Positions 44,471 through 54,619 are shown, counted from the stretch's first letter. The stretch: DNA of 64,000 bases from CBDHHC01 sp965263345 (GCA_965263345.1 CBDHHC010000006.1:124001-188000); one strand, 5' to 3'. Notes: a model not told the origin generated them from the letters alone. A program made the numbers and translations.

Positions 44471-46903
44471 TTAACCAATCCATTTATTTAGAATAGATTT
44501 TAATTCTTCTTTTTCGAATGGTTTTGCCAAATAATCATCCAATCCCGCTTCCAGACAGTTTTGCCTATCTTCTCCAAACGCATTGGCTGTCAAAGCAATG
44601 ATTGGTGGAATTTTGTCTGTCATAGGTGTATTTTTGGCCATATATTCTTTTATATGACGGGTGGCTTCAAAGCCATCCATTTCGGGCATGTGAATGTCCA
44701 TAAAGATAAGGTCAAAGCCAGATATTCCATCCCTATATCCTGCTTTGAATGTTTTGACGACTTCAGCTCCATTCCATGATTGGACAACTTCGTAGCCCAT
44801 TTTTTTTAACATTGTGATTGCAAGAAGCGCATTAATTTCATTGTCTTCTGCAATCAGAATACGTTTTGTGGTTGCACTGTCGGTTATTGAGGCATCAGTT
44901 GAGTTATTTACTTTGTTGGTTAAGCCTTTATCTTCTTTTTCTTCAAATTCAACGTCTACACTATCAAGCTGTTTGAACAATGAGTCGGTGCGGACAGGAC
45001 GTATAAGATACGCGTCAAAGCTTTGTGAGATATTTTTGAGTGACTTACCTCTTTCTGAGGGATCTATTAACACAACCCCTCTGACGTTTTTCGTTCCTGC
45101 AGCCTCTTTTGCTTGTTTGAAATAATGTCGAACATCTTTAATTTTATCTGTACAATCCGTTATGAAACCATCATATGGAGTGTTTCTATCTTTTGCGCTC
45201 CATATTGCCACAACAGCATTATCTGGGTGTACCCACTCAGCTTGTCTTCCTGAATTTGTTAGAATTTTTAGCATTAATTCTGCTTCTACTTTACGTTCAG
45301 ACACAATGAGAATATTGACTGGTTTAGTGGGTTCGTCTTTTTTATTGTCTGGTGTGTTTTTGCTAGATTGTTTTTTAACGCTCTCTAAAGGAATTGTTAC
45401 TTTAAACGTAGAGCCAACTCCAAGTTCGCTTTCAACGTCTATGCTCCCATGCATACGTTCTATTAGACGTTTACATATGGCCAAGCCTAGACCGGTGCCC
45501 CCATGACGACGTGTTGTGGAGCCATCTGCTTGTTCAAATTCACCGAAAATTATGCGACAATCTTTGGGAGACATTCCAACACCGGTATCACGAACCGTGA
45601 ATTCCAGGTTCATTTTTCCATCTTCTTGATCGTCTATTTTTGGGGCGGCATTTAGCTCGAGTGCAATGCCTCCATCTTCTGTAAATTTAATAGCATTACC
45701 AATCAGGTTTAATAAGATCTGTCGTATTCTGACCTCATCTCCAATAACCCTTTTTGGTAAATTGTCATCTATGTACCAACCAATCTCAATGCCTTTTTCA
45801 TAGGCACGTGGTGAGAGCAATTCTGTTACACCTTGGATTAGGTTTTGTAATTCGAAAGGTTTGTATTGTAATTCCAGTTTCCCTGCTTCAATTTTTGAAA
45901 AGTCAAGAATTTCATCAATAATTGACAGTAATGTTTTTGCTGATTGATCTATGGATCGTGCGTAGGTTAACTGTTCAGATGTTAAGTCGGTTTCGAGCAA
46001 CAGGCTTGTCATTCCCAGCACACCATTCATAGGTGTGCGAATTTCATGGCTCATTGATGCTAAGAAACGTGACTTTGCTTTGCTCGCGCCTTCTGCCTGA
46101 TCTCTTGCGTCCTGCAGTGCGTTTTCAGCTTCTCTTTGTTCCGTTATATCTCGACCTACACTTTGTATTTCCCTAACATTCATGCTGTCATCACGAATTA
46201 CAAAGTCTTCCCATGCAAACCAGCGTTGTCCATTTGCTGTTTCAATTTTTTGGACATATCTCCTTCTGTTTTCAGATATTTTCCTGCCAAATTTATTTGG
46301 TGCATCACCTGAAATAACCCTAGGATTAAAATTTTGTCCGAGTATTTCTATATTGTTGAAGTTGAATGTCTTACAGAATGCATCATTCACAAATGTTAAA
46401 TGACCTTGTCCATTACGACGTATAATAACGTCACGCTGATTATCAAGTAGATCACGATAGCGGGCTTCGTTTTCTCTGAATTCCCAATGTACATCTTTTA
46501 ATGTTTCAATGCCTACCTCAAGTTGCTCTGCTAAATCATTTAGATGGTTTGGGTTATGATTTGAGGAGCTTTCCTTTTCTGTTTTTTCAAAATTGTTGTT
46601 TAGAGCAATTTTTATAGAAAAGGCTAAAAATGCTACGCCACCTAATAACAGGACATGCTCTATTCGGACCCATTGCGTTGTTTGTGCTAATGCGGCTAAG
46701 ACCAACATAGCACCGAAAATCAATCCCAAGATGGCTATTATATTTTGTTTTGAGGGCGGTCTATTAAAAAAAGTATTAATACCTTTTTCATTTGTTTGAG
46801 CAGGAATTTTTCGTAATTCATTTATCGCAGTATTTGACTGTGACTTTTCTTTACTCAAGGGGTCTGTCAAACTATTTGGACTATTTACAGATGTTTTTAG
46901 CAC
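44471..46903 (-). CDS. hybrid sensor histidine kinase / response regulator
   Basis: Membrane-bound kinase of 810 residues. Two membrane helices (54-73, 83-101) are followed by a PAS domain (about 145-255), a HisKA domain with phospho-acceptor His286 in SHEIRTPMNG, and a catalytic ATPase domain (NLIGNAIKF, DTGVGM, GTGLGLAIC). A degenerate receiver-like region precedes a full receiver with Asp736 in FMDIHMPEMDG. The start is GTG at 46903 without a clear ribosome-binding site. No adjacent response regulator is seen, so phosphate probably passes to a separate Hpt protein. The signal is unknown. Confidence 0.93.
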   Translation of the reverse strand: MLKTSVNSPNSLTDPLSKEKSQSNTAINELRKIPAQTNEKGINTFFNRPPSKQNIIAILGLIFGAMLVLAALAQTTQWVRIEHVLLLGGVAFLAFSIKIALNNNFEKTEKESSSNHNPNHLNDLAEQLEVGIETLKDVHWEFRENEARYRDLLDNQRDVIIRRNGQGHLTFVNDAFCKTFNFNNIEILGQNFNPRVISGDAPNKFGRKISENRRRYVQKIETANGQRWFAWEDFVIRDDSMNVREIQSVGRDITEQREAENALQDARDQAEGASKAKSRFLASMSHEIRTPMNGVLGMTSLLLETDLTSEQLTYARSIDQSAKTLLSIIDEILDFSKIEAGKLELQYKPFELQNLIQGVTELLSPRAYEKGIEIGWYIDDNLPKRVIGDEVRIRQILLNLIGNAIKFTEDGGIALELNAAPKIDDQEDGKMNLEFTVRDTGVGMSPKDCRIIFGEFEQADGSTTRRHGGTGLGLAICKRLIERMHGSIDVESELGVGSTFKVTIPLESVKKQSSKNTPDNKKDEPTKPVNILIVSERKVEAELMLKILTNSGRQAEWVHPDNAVVAIWSAKDRNTPYDGFITDCTDKIKDVRHYFKQAKEAAGTKNVRGVVLIDPSERGKSLKNISQSFDAYLIRPVRTDSLFKQLDSVDVEFEEKEDKGLTNKVNNSTDASITDSATTKRILIAEDNEINALLAITMLKKMGYEVVQSWNGAEVVKTFKAGYRDGISGFDLIFMDIHMPEMDGFEATRHIKEYMAKNTPMTDKIPPIIALTANAFGEDRQNCLEAGLDDYLAKPFEKEELKSILNKWIG

Positions 46904-47098
46904 TAGACAACACGCATGTTACATTGATGATAATATTGCTATTTAGAAGAACATTTTTTGTTTTAAAAAATATTACCAGATTAGTTTTTCGATCATTATG
47001 CCTAAAGATAAGTTTAAAAATTCGTAAAAATGTAAAATAATTTTTGTTTATCTCGTTTGAATCCAGATTTAACTCATATTGAATATGATTGTATGGCA

Positions 47099-48631
47099 TT
47101 AAGCTGCTCTGTTCCGCGCAAAAACTTCACCTCTATAACTTAAGGCTTCAGCGAGATGTAATTTGTTTATATCTTCAGATGATTGCAAGTCGGCCAGGGT
47201 TCTAGCCAGCTTCAATGTTCGGTGATAGCCACGAGCTGATAAATTTAGAGATTTCATTGCTTCTTGTAATAAGGATTGAGCGTTTTCATCTATGGTAATA
47301 ATTTTTTCAAGTATGTGATTGCCGCATTCTGCATTTGTTCTGATATTTTGGAAACCAAGTTTTTTGAAGCGTTCTCGTTGAATTTCTCGCGCTTGCAGTA
47401 CACGATTTCTGACATGTTCGCTGGTTTCCTCAGAGGGTGGTGAAATCAAATCAGTTGCCATTACAGCTGGGACTTCTATCTGAATATCAATTCGATCTAG
47501 CAGTGGGCCAGATATTCTTGCTTGATATCGGTCTGCACAATTGCGTCCTTGCCGGCAAGTAAAGCCTGGTTCATTTGCCCTTCCGCAACGACATGGGTTC
47601 ATTGCTGCCACGAGCTGTATGCGGGAAGGATATGTAATTCTATGATTTACTCTTGCAATAACAGTCTCCCCTGTTTCCAAAGGTTGTCTAAGAGAGTCTA
47701 GAACCTGAGGTGAAAATTCAGGCAGTTCATCTAAGAATAAGACCCCCATGTGAGCCAGTGCAACTTCACCAGGGCGTGGTTTTATTCCACCTCCCACAAG
47801 AGCTGCCATACTTGCAGAATGATGCGGGGATCTAAAGGGGCGCTGGTTGCCAATTTGACCATTTGTAAGTTTTCCCGCCATTGATTGGATCATACTAACT
47901 TCAAGCATTTCACGGGCATCTAAATCAGGCAAAATAGACGGTAAGCGCTGGGCTAACATGGATTTTCCCGAACCTGGAGGTCCTATCATCAATAAATTAT
48001 GACCTCCGGCAGCTGCGACTTCTAAGGCTCTTTTAGCACTTTCCTGCCCTTTAATATCTCTTAGGTCAGGCAATGATTTTGGTTTTTCTATAATTTTGGG
48101 TTGTGGACGGGGAATGGATTGCAGCCCTTTGAAGTGGTTTACAAGTGATAGGATATGAGGCGCTGCTATGACATCTATTTCTTCAGATGACCAAACAGCT
48201 TCGGCTCCGCAGCTTTCAGGACAGATTAATCCCAAGCCTAATGCAACAGCTCCCATCGCTGCGGGCAGTCCACCAACAACATGGCTTATTGCTCCATCCA
48301 GAGAGAGTTCTCCAATGACGCAATATTGTTTTAATTGATCGACCGGAAATGCGCCAGAAGCTGCCATGAGGCCGAGAGCTATTGGTAGATCATAATGGCT
48401 TCCTTCTTTTGGAAGGTCTGCGGGGGCGAGGTTCACAGTTATACGTTTGGGAGGGAGGCCTAGTCCAATTGTATTTAATGCGCCTTCTACCCGTTCTCTG
48501 CTTTCTGCAACAGCTTTATCTGCTAATCCGACAATATTAAATCGCGATTGTCCTGCCGCGATATGAACTTGTACATCGACTGCTCTGGCTTCAATGCCTA
48601 CAAAAGCCACTGTGGATACATTTGCATACAT
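47099..48631 (-). CDS. comM: YifB/ComM-family Mg-chelatase-like AAA ATPase
   Basis: Protein of 510 residues. It has an N-terminal Lon-protease-like substrate domain (1-170), a central AAA part with 'LLMIGPPGSGKSMLAQRLPS' and 'LFLDELPEF', a zinc-finger-like 'PCRCGRANEPGFTCRQGRNC' insert and a C-terminal Mg-chelatase domain ('LNLSARGYHRTLKLARTLADL'). In naturally competent bacteria ComM is a branch-migration helicase in transformation. The ATG at 48631 has GGAGG five bases upstream. Confidence 0.95.
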   Translation of the reverse strand: MYANVSTVAFVGIEARAVDVQVHIAAGQSRFNIVGLADKAVAESRERVEGALNTIGLGLPPKRITVNLAPADLPKEGSHYDLPIALGLMAASGAFPVDQLKQYCVIGELSLDGAISHVVGGLPAAMGAVALGLGLICPESCGAEAVWSSEEIDVIAAPHILSLVNHFKGLQSIPRPQPKIIEKPKSLPDLRDIKGQESAKRALEVAAAGGHNLLMIGPPGSGKSMLAQRLPSILPDLDAREMLEVSMIQSMAGKLTNGQIGNQRPFRSPHHSASMAALVGGGIKPRPGEVALAHMGVLFLDELPEFSPQVLDSLRQPLETGETVIARVNHRITYPSRIQLVAAMNPCRCGRANEPGFTCRQGRNCADRYQARISGPLLDRIDIQIEVPAVMATDLISPPSEETSEHVRNRVLQAREIQRERFKKLGFQNIRTNAECGNHILEKIITIDENAQSLLQEAMKSLNLSARGYHRTLKLARTLADLQSSEDINKLHLAEALSYRGEVFARNRAA

Positions 48632-48719
48632 AAGAACCTCCAAATTTTCATAAGAAGGTTTGTAACTTATTTTTCTTTATCTTTAAAGAACAAAAAAGGA
48701 ACAAATGTGAATTATTCTT

Positions 48720-49157
48720 TTATTTACATCTATAAAAGTTTTTTATGTGGGTTATTTTAAGTATTTTACTAACTATAATCAGATCGTAATTTATGGTAAA
48801 GCTGTTATAATAAATGTTTTTTGATAACCATATACTAGACGCATTTATGTTTCTTCTGCTCTGTTTCTTACTTATAGCTGTTAAGCCATCTATTTTGTTT
48901 TTTCTTGATTTGACTTCGATGAAGGCTAAGCGATTGCCTCGCACCGCAATAATGTCTATTTCTCCGACATATGTTTTATATCGATGAGATAATATTTTAT
49001 ATCCTTTTAGCTTTAAGAAACATATTGCTATAAATTCCGCGAAGTAACCTTTGAAGTAACTTTGTTTCTTCTTTTTATTGATATCGTTCAATAAACAGTA
49101 TAATTTCTGGATTCGTTCTATATATTTGTACATTTTGGTGTAATCATCTGTGTTCAT
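48720..49157 (-). CDS. yraN: YraN/UPF0102 nuclease-fold protein
   Basis: Protein of about 145 residues with the restriction-endonuclease-like core: 'YFAEFIAICFLKLKGYKILSHRYKT', then 'GEIDIIAVRGNRLAFIEVKSRK', which holds the Asp and Glu-x-Lys catalytic-type residues. The function is unknown. The N terminus is longer and more basic than usual, and starts at 49157 or 49133 are both possible. It lies downstream of the lipoprotein region and before comM; gshB and rsmI, often neighbours, are not here. Confidence 0.85.
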   Translation of the reverse strand: MNTDDYTKMYKYIERIQKLYCLLNDINKKKKQSYFKGYFAEFIAICFLKLKGYKILSHRYKTYVGEIDIIAVRGNRLAFIEVKSRKNKIDGLTAISKKQSRRNINASSIWLSKNIYYNSFTINYDLIIVSKILKITHIKNFYRCK

Positions 49158-49460
49158 AAAGAACCAAAAGACCAAATAGGATTTTGCTGGAAACGGATTA
49201 GTCAATTAAGGTAAGTAAATTAGTAAATATAATATTTTTGTTAATTTGATTGTCTTTTTTGGATGTAGGAGTGTTCAGGTTGTTCTTGGGCCAGGCTTAT
49301 AATAATTGTTTTATAAGTTTCTTGTTTCGGCCATAGTAACGTTGCAAGGTTGCTAACTTAGTTTCAATAATTGTGTTTATGTTTCGTGAATGAGCATAAA
49401 TAACTCTATCTTGTTTATAAGTCTAATTGGCTTGAATTATCCTATTTCGGGGTGAAAGAT

Positions 49461-50696
49461 ATGATGCCTATGTCAGTCATGACATCAATTATACGCATAA
49501 TGAATTTCAGAGCCTTACTCACACTATTTGTTGCTTTGATATTGTCTGGGTGTGCGGCAAGTGTTGGAAATAGGAATGTATCTTCCTTACAAAATGAGAC
49601 AAATGACCAAATTACCAACAAGATTGAACGCCCTTTGCAGAAGAAGAGCAGTATCAAAGTTGCTTTATTGCTTCCTTTGAGTTCCAAAAAAGGATCTACT
49701 GGCAAAATAGCGAAAAGCTTAAAACAAGCTGGAGAATTAGCTCTTTTTGATTTTGACAATCCCAACATATTATTGAGCACAAAAGATACACAAGGAACGC
49801 CTGAAGGAGCAAAATTGGCAGCTGAGGCTGCTGTGAAATCAGGTGCTGAACTTATTATTGGGCCGTTGTTTTCTACATCTGTTAAAGCTGCAGCTCCTGT
49901 CACTCGTGCTGCAGGTGTTCCTATGATTGCTTTTTCATCTGATGAAAGCGTTGCGGGTGAAGGTGTCTATTTACTTAGCTTTTTAGCTGGAAAAGATCTT
50001 CCTCGCGTCATTTCGCATACGATTGGTCAAGGCAAACAGAGATTTGCGGCACTTATTCCAAAAACACCATATGGTAAAGTCGTTGAAACGTCTTTTCGTG
50101 ATGCTGTTTCGCGTTTAGGTGGAACTGTTGTTGCGATAGAAAAATATCCACTTGATGCAAATGGTATGCTTGAGCCTGCCCGGAAAATCTCTGAATATAT
50201 TAAGGATGAAACTAATCCGGTTGATGTCTTATTAATTCCTGGTGGGCAAGAGACAATGCCTACATTAGCCCCTTTGATGCCCTATTTTGAGATAGATACA
50301 CAACAGGTAACATTGATCGGCACAGGACGTTGGGACTATGCAAATATCGGGCGAGAGAAATCATTGATCGGAGGCAGATATCCAGCTCCTGACCCTAGTG
50401 GGTGGCGTGATTTTACGCAAAAATTTGTAAAAAATTATGGAAAAGCCCCGCCTCGTATCTCAAGTTTAGCTTATGATGCTGTGAGCCTTGCTGTTTCTTT
50501 ATCTAATAATTCTAAAGGAAATCGTTTTTCCGTTAGTCAGTTAACACGGCAAAGCGGGTTTGCTGGTGTTGATGGGTTATTTCGCTTAAAGACAGATGGG
50601 ACATCAGAGCGTGGGTTGGCAATTCTGGAAGTTCAGAAATTTGGCTCACGCGTTATTGACCCTGCTCCTAATGTTTTTGGCCAAGCGCAATTCTAG
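49461..50696 (+). CDS. LppC/LpoA-like lipoprotein (penicillin-binding protein activator)
   Basis: About 411 residues. The N terminus is a lipoprotein signal 'LLTLFVALILSGC' with lipobox LSGC; ATG codons at 49461 and 49500 both lead into it. The mature part is a type-I periplasmic-binding fold ('KVALLLPLSSKKGSTGKIAKSL', 'AELIIGPLFSTSVKAAAPV') like the C-terminal domain of LpoA, which activates penicillin-binding proteins in enterobacteria. It overlaps the convergent hemW stop by four bases (CTAG). Confidence 0.88.
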   Translation: MMPMSVMTSIIRIMNFRALLTLFVALILSGCAASVGNRNVSSLQNETNDQITNKIERPLQKKSSIKVALLLPLSSKKGSTGKIAKSLKQAGELALFDFDNPNILLSTKDTQGTPEGAKLAAEAAVKSGAELIIGPLFSTSVKAAAPVTRAAGVPMIAFSSDESVAGEGVYLLSFLAGKDLPRVISHTIGQGKQRFAALIPKTPYGKVVETSFRDAVSRLGGTVVAIEKYPLDANGMLEPARKISEYIKDETNPVDVLLIPGGQETMPTLAPLMPYFEIDTQQVTLIGTGRWDYANIGREKSLIGGRYPAPDPSGWRDFTQKFVKNYGKAPPRISSLAYDAVSLAVSLSNNSKGNRFSVSQLTRQSGFAGVDGLFRLKTDGTSERGLAILEVQKFGSRVIDPAPNVFGQAQF

Positions 50697-51868
50697 GCAG
50701 TTTTTTCTATTAACGCCATCGATAGTTTTTCAATGAGATAGTTCAAAATGAATCGTCCCTGATCGTGGGCCATGATTGAGTTTTTTTGAGGATCAAATTT
50801 TAGTAAACCCTCATCTAAAAGTGGCTTGAGTTGTTGTAAATCAATAGTGTAGCTCGTTAGCTTTTCAAGTCTATTGATGCTAAAACCGTCACGAAGTCTT
50901 AGTCCCATAAGAATCAATTCATCTGCTTGTTGTTGTTTTGATAATGGTTCATTGGTGATGACACCATTGCCATTCTCTTTCACCTTGGTGGACCATTGTT
51001 CTGGATTTCTTTCACAAGATATTGCATGGGATTTTTTATCTAAACGCAAGCGGCTATGTGCTCCTGGTCCTATGCCCGCGTATTCTCCATAGTTCCAGTA
51101 GAGTAAATTATGGATGCATTCTTCGCCAGGTTTGCAATGGTTGGAAATTTCATATGCCTTTAAACCTGCCTCACTACATATGTTTTGAGTGATATGATAA
51201 TGTTCTTCAGCTTGTTGGCTCTCAGGGATTTGCAACTTTCCAATTCGATACAAATCAGCAAATCTGGTGCCGGGTTCTATTGTCAACTGGTAGAGGCTTA
51301 GATGTTTAACATTCCATTCAAGAGCTTTTTGCAGTTCAATTTCCCAGCTTTGAGGCGATTGATCCGGACGCGCATAAATTAAATCAAATGATACTCGTGC
51401 GAATTGATTTTTTGCTGTTTCTAGTGCTTTTTCTGCTTCAGAAACTGTATGTAAACGTCCGAGGTGTTTTAGGTCTTTATCATTCAGTGCCTGTATCCCA
51501 AGAGATACTCTATTGACACCAGCTTGTTTGTATTGTGCGAACCTTTCAGCTTCGACACTTGAAGGGTTCGCTTCAAGTGTGATTTCAACGTCAGGGTCAA
51601 TTTTCCAGTTTTGTGAGATGTGCTCAATTAAGGTGAAGACAAGGTCTGAAGACATTAAAGATGGCGTGCCTCCTCCAAAAAAGATACTTCTTACAGTTCT
51701 TTCAGGAGTTAGCTGTGCCATGTAGTTGATTTCGGCAATGTAGGCTTTCAGAAAATTTTGTTCGTCAATTCCATTTGAGCGTACATGTGAATTGAAGTCG
51801 CAATAAGGGCATTTTGATTGGCAAAATGGCCAGTGTATATAGATCCCAAATTCTGGTATATTGTTCAC
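50693..51868 (-). CDS. hemW: HemW, radical-SAM haem chaperone
   Basis: Protein of 391 residues. The radical-SAM motif is Cys16, Cys20 and Cys23 in FCQSKCPYC. 'FFGGGTPSLMS' and 'EANPSSVE' follow. It lacks features specific to coproporphyrinogen oxidase HemN and fits HemW, which inserts haem into respiratory enzymes. The start is GTG overlapping the rdgB stop (GTGA). Confidence 0.95.
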   Translation of the reverse strand: MNNIPEFGIYIHWPFCQSKCPYCDFNSHVRSNGIDEQNFLKAYIAEINYMAQLTPERTVRSIFFGGGTPSLMSSDLVFTLIEHISQNWKIDPDVEITLEANPSSVEAERFAQYKQAGVNRVSLGIQALNDKDLKHLGRLHTVSEAEKALETAKNQFARVSFDLIYARPDQSPQSWEIELQKALEWNVKHLSLYQLTIEPGTRFADLYRIGKLQIPESQQAEEHYHITQNICSEAGLKAYEISNHCKPGEECIHNLLYWNYGEYAGIGPGAHSRLRLDKKSHAISCERNPEQWSTKVKENGNGVITNEPLSKQQQADELILMGLRLRDGFSINRLEKLTSYTIDLQQLKPLLDEGLLKFDPQKNSIMAHDQGRFILNYLIEKLSMALIEKTA

Positions 51869-52488
51869 GATTCAAAACAGTCAGCTACAAATTGTTCAAA
51901 AGCTCTCGCTCTATGTGATATTTTATGTTTGTCTTGGGGCAGCATTTCTCCAAATGTCTGGTCATAGCCTTTTGCGACAAAAAACGGATCATACCCAAAA
52001 CCGTTTTCTCCTGAAGGAGGCCAGGTTAGGTGACCATATATTTTACCTTCATAGAAGCGATGAGTTGCATCAGGGAAAGCAAGGCATAGCACACATGTAA
52101 AATTTGCTACAGGTGGCCATTCTATGCTTGGTTTTTGAGTTTGCAGTTCATCCCATACACGCTGCATCGCCAAACTAAAGTCTTTATTTGGACCAGCCCA
52201 TCTTGCCGAGTAAATTCCTGGTTGACCATTTAGTCCAGCCACTTCAATGCCAGAGTCATCTGCTAATGCAACCTGACCAGAAACTTCCATAGCAGATTTT
52301 GCTTTGATCAAGGCATTTTCGTGAAATGTATCACCTGTTTCTTCGGGCTCAGGTAAATTCATTTCACTAGCCGATGATACTGTTACTTTATAAGGCTCAA
52401 GTAGATCCGAGATTTCTCTAATTTTGCCCTGGTTGTGACTTGCAACAATCAAACTCTCAAATTTGGGGGATTTCAAATTATTCATCAT
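51865..52488 (-). CDS. rdgB: XTP/dITP diphosphatase (RdgB/HAM1)
   Basis: House-cleaning pyrophosphatase of 207 residues removing non-canonical purine nucleotides. Motifs are 'IVASHNQGKIREI', 'LADDSGIEVAGLNGQPGIYSAR' and 'GFGYDPFF'. It overlaps rph at its start and hemW at its end by four bases each, a tightly coupled rph-rdgB-hemW operon. Confidence 0.97.
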   Translation of the reverse strand: MMNNLKSPKFESLIVASHNQGKIREISDLLEPYKVTVSSASEMNLPEPEETGDTFHENALIKAKSAMEVSGQVALADDSGIEVAGLNGQPGIYSARWAGPNKDFSLAMQRVWDELQTQKPSIEWPPVANFTCVLCLAFPDATHRFYEGKIYGHLTWPPSGENGFGYDPFFVAKGYDQTFGEMLPQDKHKISHRARAFEQFVADCFES

Positions 52489-53198
52489 GAAACAGTTAGT
52501 TTTTGTAAATTGATTAGTTCTTTGACGCCTTTTTTTGCCAGCTCCATAAGCTCACTGAAATGTTCTTCAGAGAAAGGTTCTTTTTCAGCAGTGGCCTGTA
52601 TTTCTACCAGGCCACCAGAGCCCGTAATAACAAAGTTTGTATCAGCTTCGGCATCAGAGTCTTCAGGATAATCAAGATCAAGAACTGGTTGGCCTTTGTA
52701 AATTCCGCAAGAGATGGCTGCGATTTGATCTGTTAAGGCTTGCTTATCAATCATTTCTCTATCTTTCATCCATGCAATTGCATCATGTAATGCCACCCAA
52801 GCTCCAGTTATAGATGCTGTTCTGGTTCCGCCATCAGCTTGAATAACATCGCAATCTACGGTGATTTGTCTTTCACCCAGTGCTTCCAGGTCTACCACAG
52901 CTCTCAAACTTCTACCAATCAGGCGTTGAATTTCTTGTGTTCGGCCAGACTGTTTGCCTGCGGTTGCTTCACGTCTCATTCTTTCATTTGTAGATCTTGG
53001 CAGCATGCCATATTCTGCTGTCACCCATCCATGGCCGTTTCCTTTTAACCAGCTTGGGACTCTGTCTTCGAGACTAGCTGTGCATAACACATGTGTGTTA
53101 CCACATTTTATAAAGCAAGAACCTTCAGCGTTTTTAGCAAACCCTCTTTCTAGAGTTACAGGTCGCAATTCATTATTTTGTCTTTTTGATGGGCGCAT
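52485..53198 (-). CDS. rph: ribonuclease PH
   Basis: Phosphorolytic 3'-5' exoribonuclease that trims tRNA 3' ends, 237 residues, normal length. 'GFAKNAEGSCFIKCGNTHVLCTA', 'YGMLPRSTNERMRREA', 'RTQEIQRLIGRSLRAVVDL' and 'DCDVIQADGGTRTASI' are diagnostic. It is first in the rph-rdgB-hemW operon and divergent from hrcA. Confidence 0.98.
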   Translation of the reverse strand: MRPSKRQNNELRPVTLERGFAKNAEGSCFIKCGNTHVLCTASLEDRVPSWLKGNGHGWVTAEYGMLPRSTNERMRREATAGKQSGRTQEIQRLIGRSLRAVVDLEALGERQITVDCDVIQADGGTRTASITGAWVALHDAIAWMKDREMIDKQALTDQIAAISCGIYKGQPVLDLDYPEDSDAEADTNFVITGSGGLVEIQATAEKEPFSEEHFSELMELAKKGVKELINLQKLTVS

Positions 53199-53545
53199 TA
53201 ATCTCTTTATCCATTGTTATTGATTGGTTTTAAACTCTAAAGAAGCGAAGGATATTCATCCTGTTTGTCATCTACTTTACATCATAAGTTGTGTTTTTGA
53301 TAGATATACGCGTAATGGTAGTGTCCTTTACCAATTTATTTTTTTTAAACTATAAGCATGAATTTGTTGTTCAGGTCTATCTTGAACTTATGGTATTTTA
53401 CATAATATCTACATATAATGTGAGAAAGCAAATTTAATATAATAACATTTTTTAGATATAAAAATTGGCTCTACTTAAAGGCCGATTTAAAATATAATAT
53501 AGTTTCCATGACAGTTTTTTCATAATTCTTAATCTAGCATAGGTA
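53199..53545. other. rph-hrcA divergent intergenic region
   Basis: No gene is supported in these 347 AT-rich bases. They must hold the divergent promoters of rph and hrcA. TATAAT occurs near 53416 but without a well-spaced -35. I looked for a CIRCE element (TTAGCACTC...GAGTGCTAA) and found none, so hrcA does not appear to control itself here. Confidence 0.4.
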
Positions 53546-54619
53546 ATGAATTCGCATATGAATGAAGATATAAGTGAGCTTCAGGAGCTCAACGAGCGTT
53601 CAAGAGAAATATTTAAATATATTGTCGAAAGCTATCTGGCAACTGGTATCCCTATTGGATCTCGAAATATAAGTCGTCAATTGCCTAACAGTCTGTCTCC
53701 TGCATCTGTTCGAAATGTTATGTCCGACCTAGAGGCTTTAGGATTAATTTACTCGCCACATGCTTCTGCGGGACGCATGCCAACAGAGAGTGGTTTAAGG
53801 CTGTTTGTCGATGGGATGTTGGAAATTGGAAATATCAGCACGCATGAACGTCAGCAGATTGAAGCGCAAATCAAAAATGAAGCTGAAATTAAACCTGTGG
53901 AAGATGTGTTAAATGAAGCCAGTGATGTTCTTTCTGGTTTATCGAGTTGCGCTGGGATTGTACTTTCTAATAAGAAAAATAGCCGTGTAAAACATATGGA
54001 ATTCGTCCATATTTCATCTGAACAAGCTCTCGTTGTTTTGGTCAATGAAAATGGGACCGTTGAGAATCGGATTATTAATCTTCCTAGTGGTTTGCCATCT
54101 TCAGCTTTGGTTGATGCAAGCAATTACATAAATCATCATATTCGCAATATGTCACTTGCAGAGGCTAAGGATCACATTAATAAAGCACTGTTGGCTCAAA
54201 AGGTGGAACTTGATAATTTAACAAAAAAGCTTGTGGAACAAGGGGTTGCGATATGGTCAAGTGAAGATGATGATCATAAAAACCTTATTGTGCGTGGACG
54301 TTCGCATTTGCTTGATGATTTGAATGAAATTGAAGATTTGGAACGCATTCGTCTCCTGTTTGATGATCTTGAGACAAAAAAAGAACTGATTCAACTACTC
54401 GGATTGGCGGAGGATGCTGAAGGAGTGCGAATTTTTATAGGCTCAGAAAATAAATTGTTTTCTTTATCTGGTTCCTCTTTAATTGCAGCCCCATTTAATG
54501 ATGCTGAGAAGAAAATTGTTGGTGTTGTTGGAGTAATCGGCCCTACACGGCTCAATTATGCCAGAATTATACCTATGGTGGATTATACAGCTAAACTTGT
54601 AGGTCGTTTATTGACTTGA
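53546..54619 (+). CDS. hrcA: heat-inducible transcription repressor HrcA
   Basis: Repressor of chaperone operons through CIRCE elements. The protein has 357 residues. The N-terminal winged helix has 'LNERSREIFKYIVESYLATGIPIGSRNISRQL' type sequence (residues about 14-45) and 'SPASVRNVMSDLEALGLIYSPHASAGRMPTE'. The GAF-like inserted domain and C terminus ('GVVGVIGPTRLNYARIIPMVDYTAKLVGR') are intact. grpE follows by 120 bases. Confidence 0.96.
   Translation: MNSHMNEDISELQELNERSREIFKYIVESYLATGIPIGSRNISRQLPNSLSPASVRNVMSDLEALGLIYSPHASAGRMPTESGLRLFVDGMLEIGNISTHERQQIEAQIKNEAEIKPVEDVLNEASDVLSGLSSCAGIVLSNKKNSRVKHMEFVHISSEQALVVLVNENGTVENRIINLPSGLPSSALVDASNYINHHIRNMSLAEAKDHINKALLAQKVELDNLTKKLVEQGVAIWSSEDDDHKNLIVRGRSHLLDDLNEIEDLERIRLLFDDLETKKELIQLLGLAEDAEGVRIFIGSENKLFSLSGSSLIAAPFNDAEKKIVGVVGVIGPTRLNYARIIPMVDYTAKLVGRLLT

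Noticed and set aside
46792..47040. Plus-strand open frame of about 82 codons at the 5' end of the histidine kinase
   Set aside because: It is largely antisense to the kinase N terminus, AT-rich and hydrophobic by composition, with no start signal.
53199..53545. CIRCE operator upstream of hrcA
   Set aside because: No TTAGCACTC-N9-GAGTGCTAA or close variant is present on either strand.
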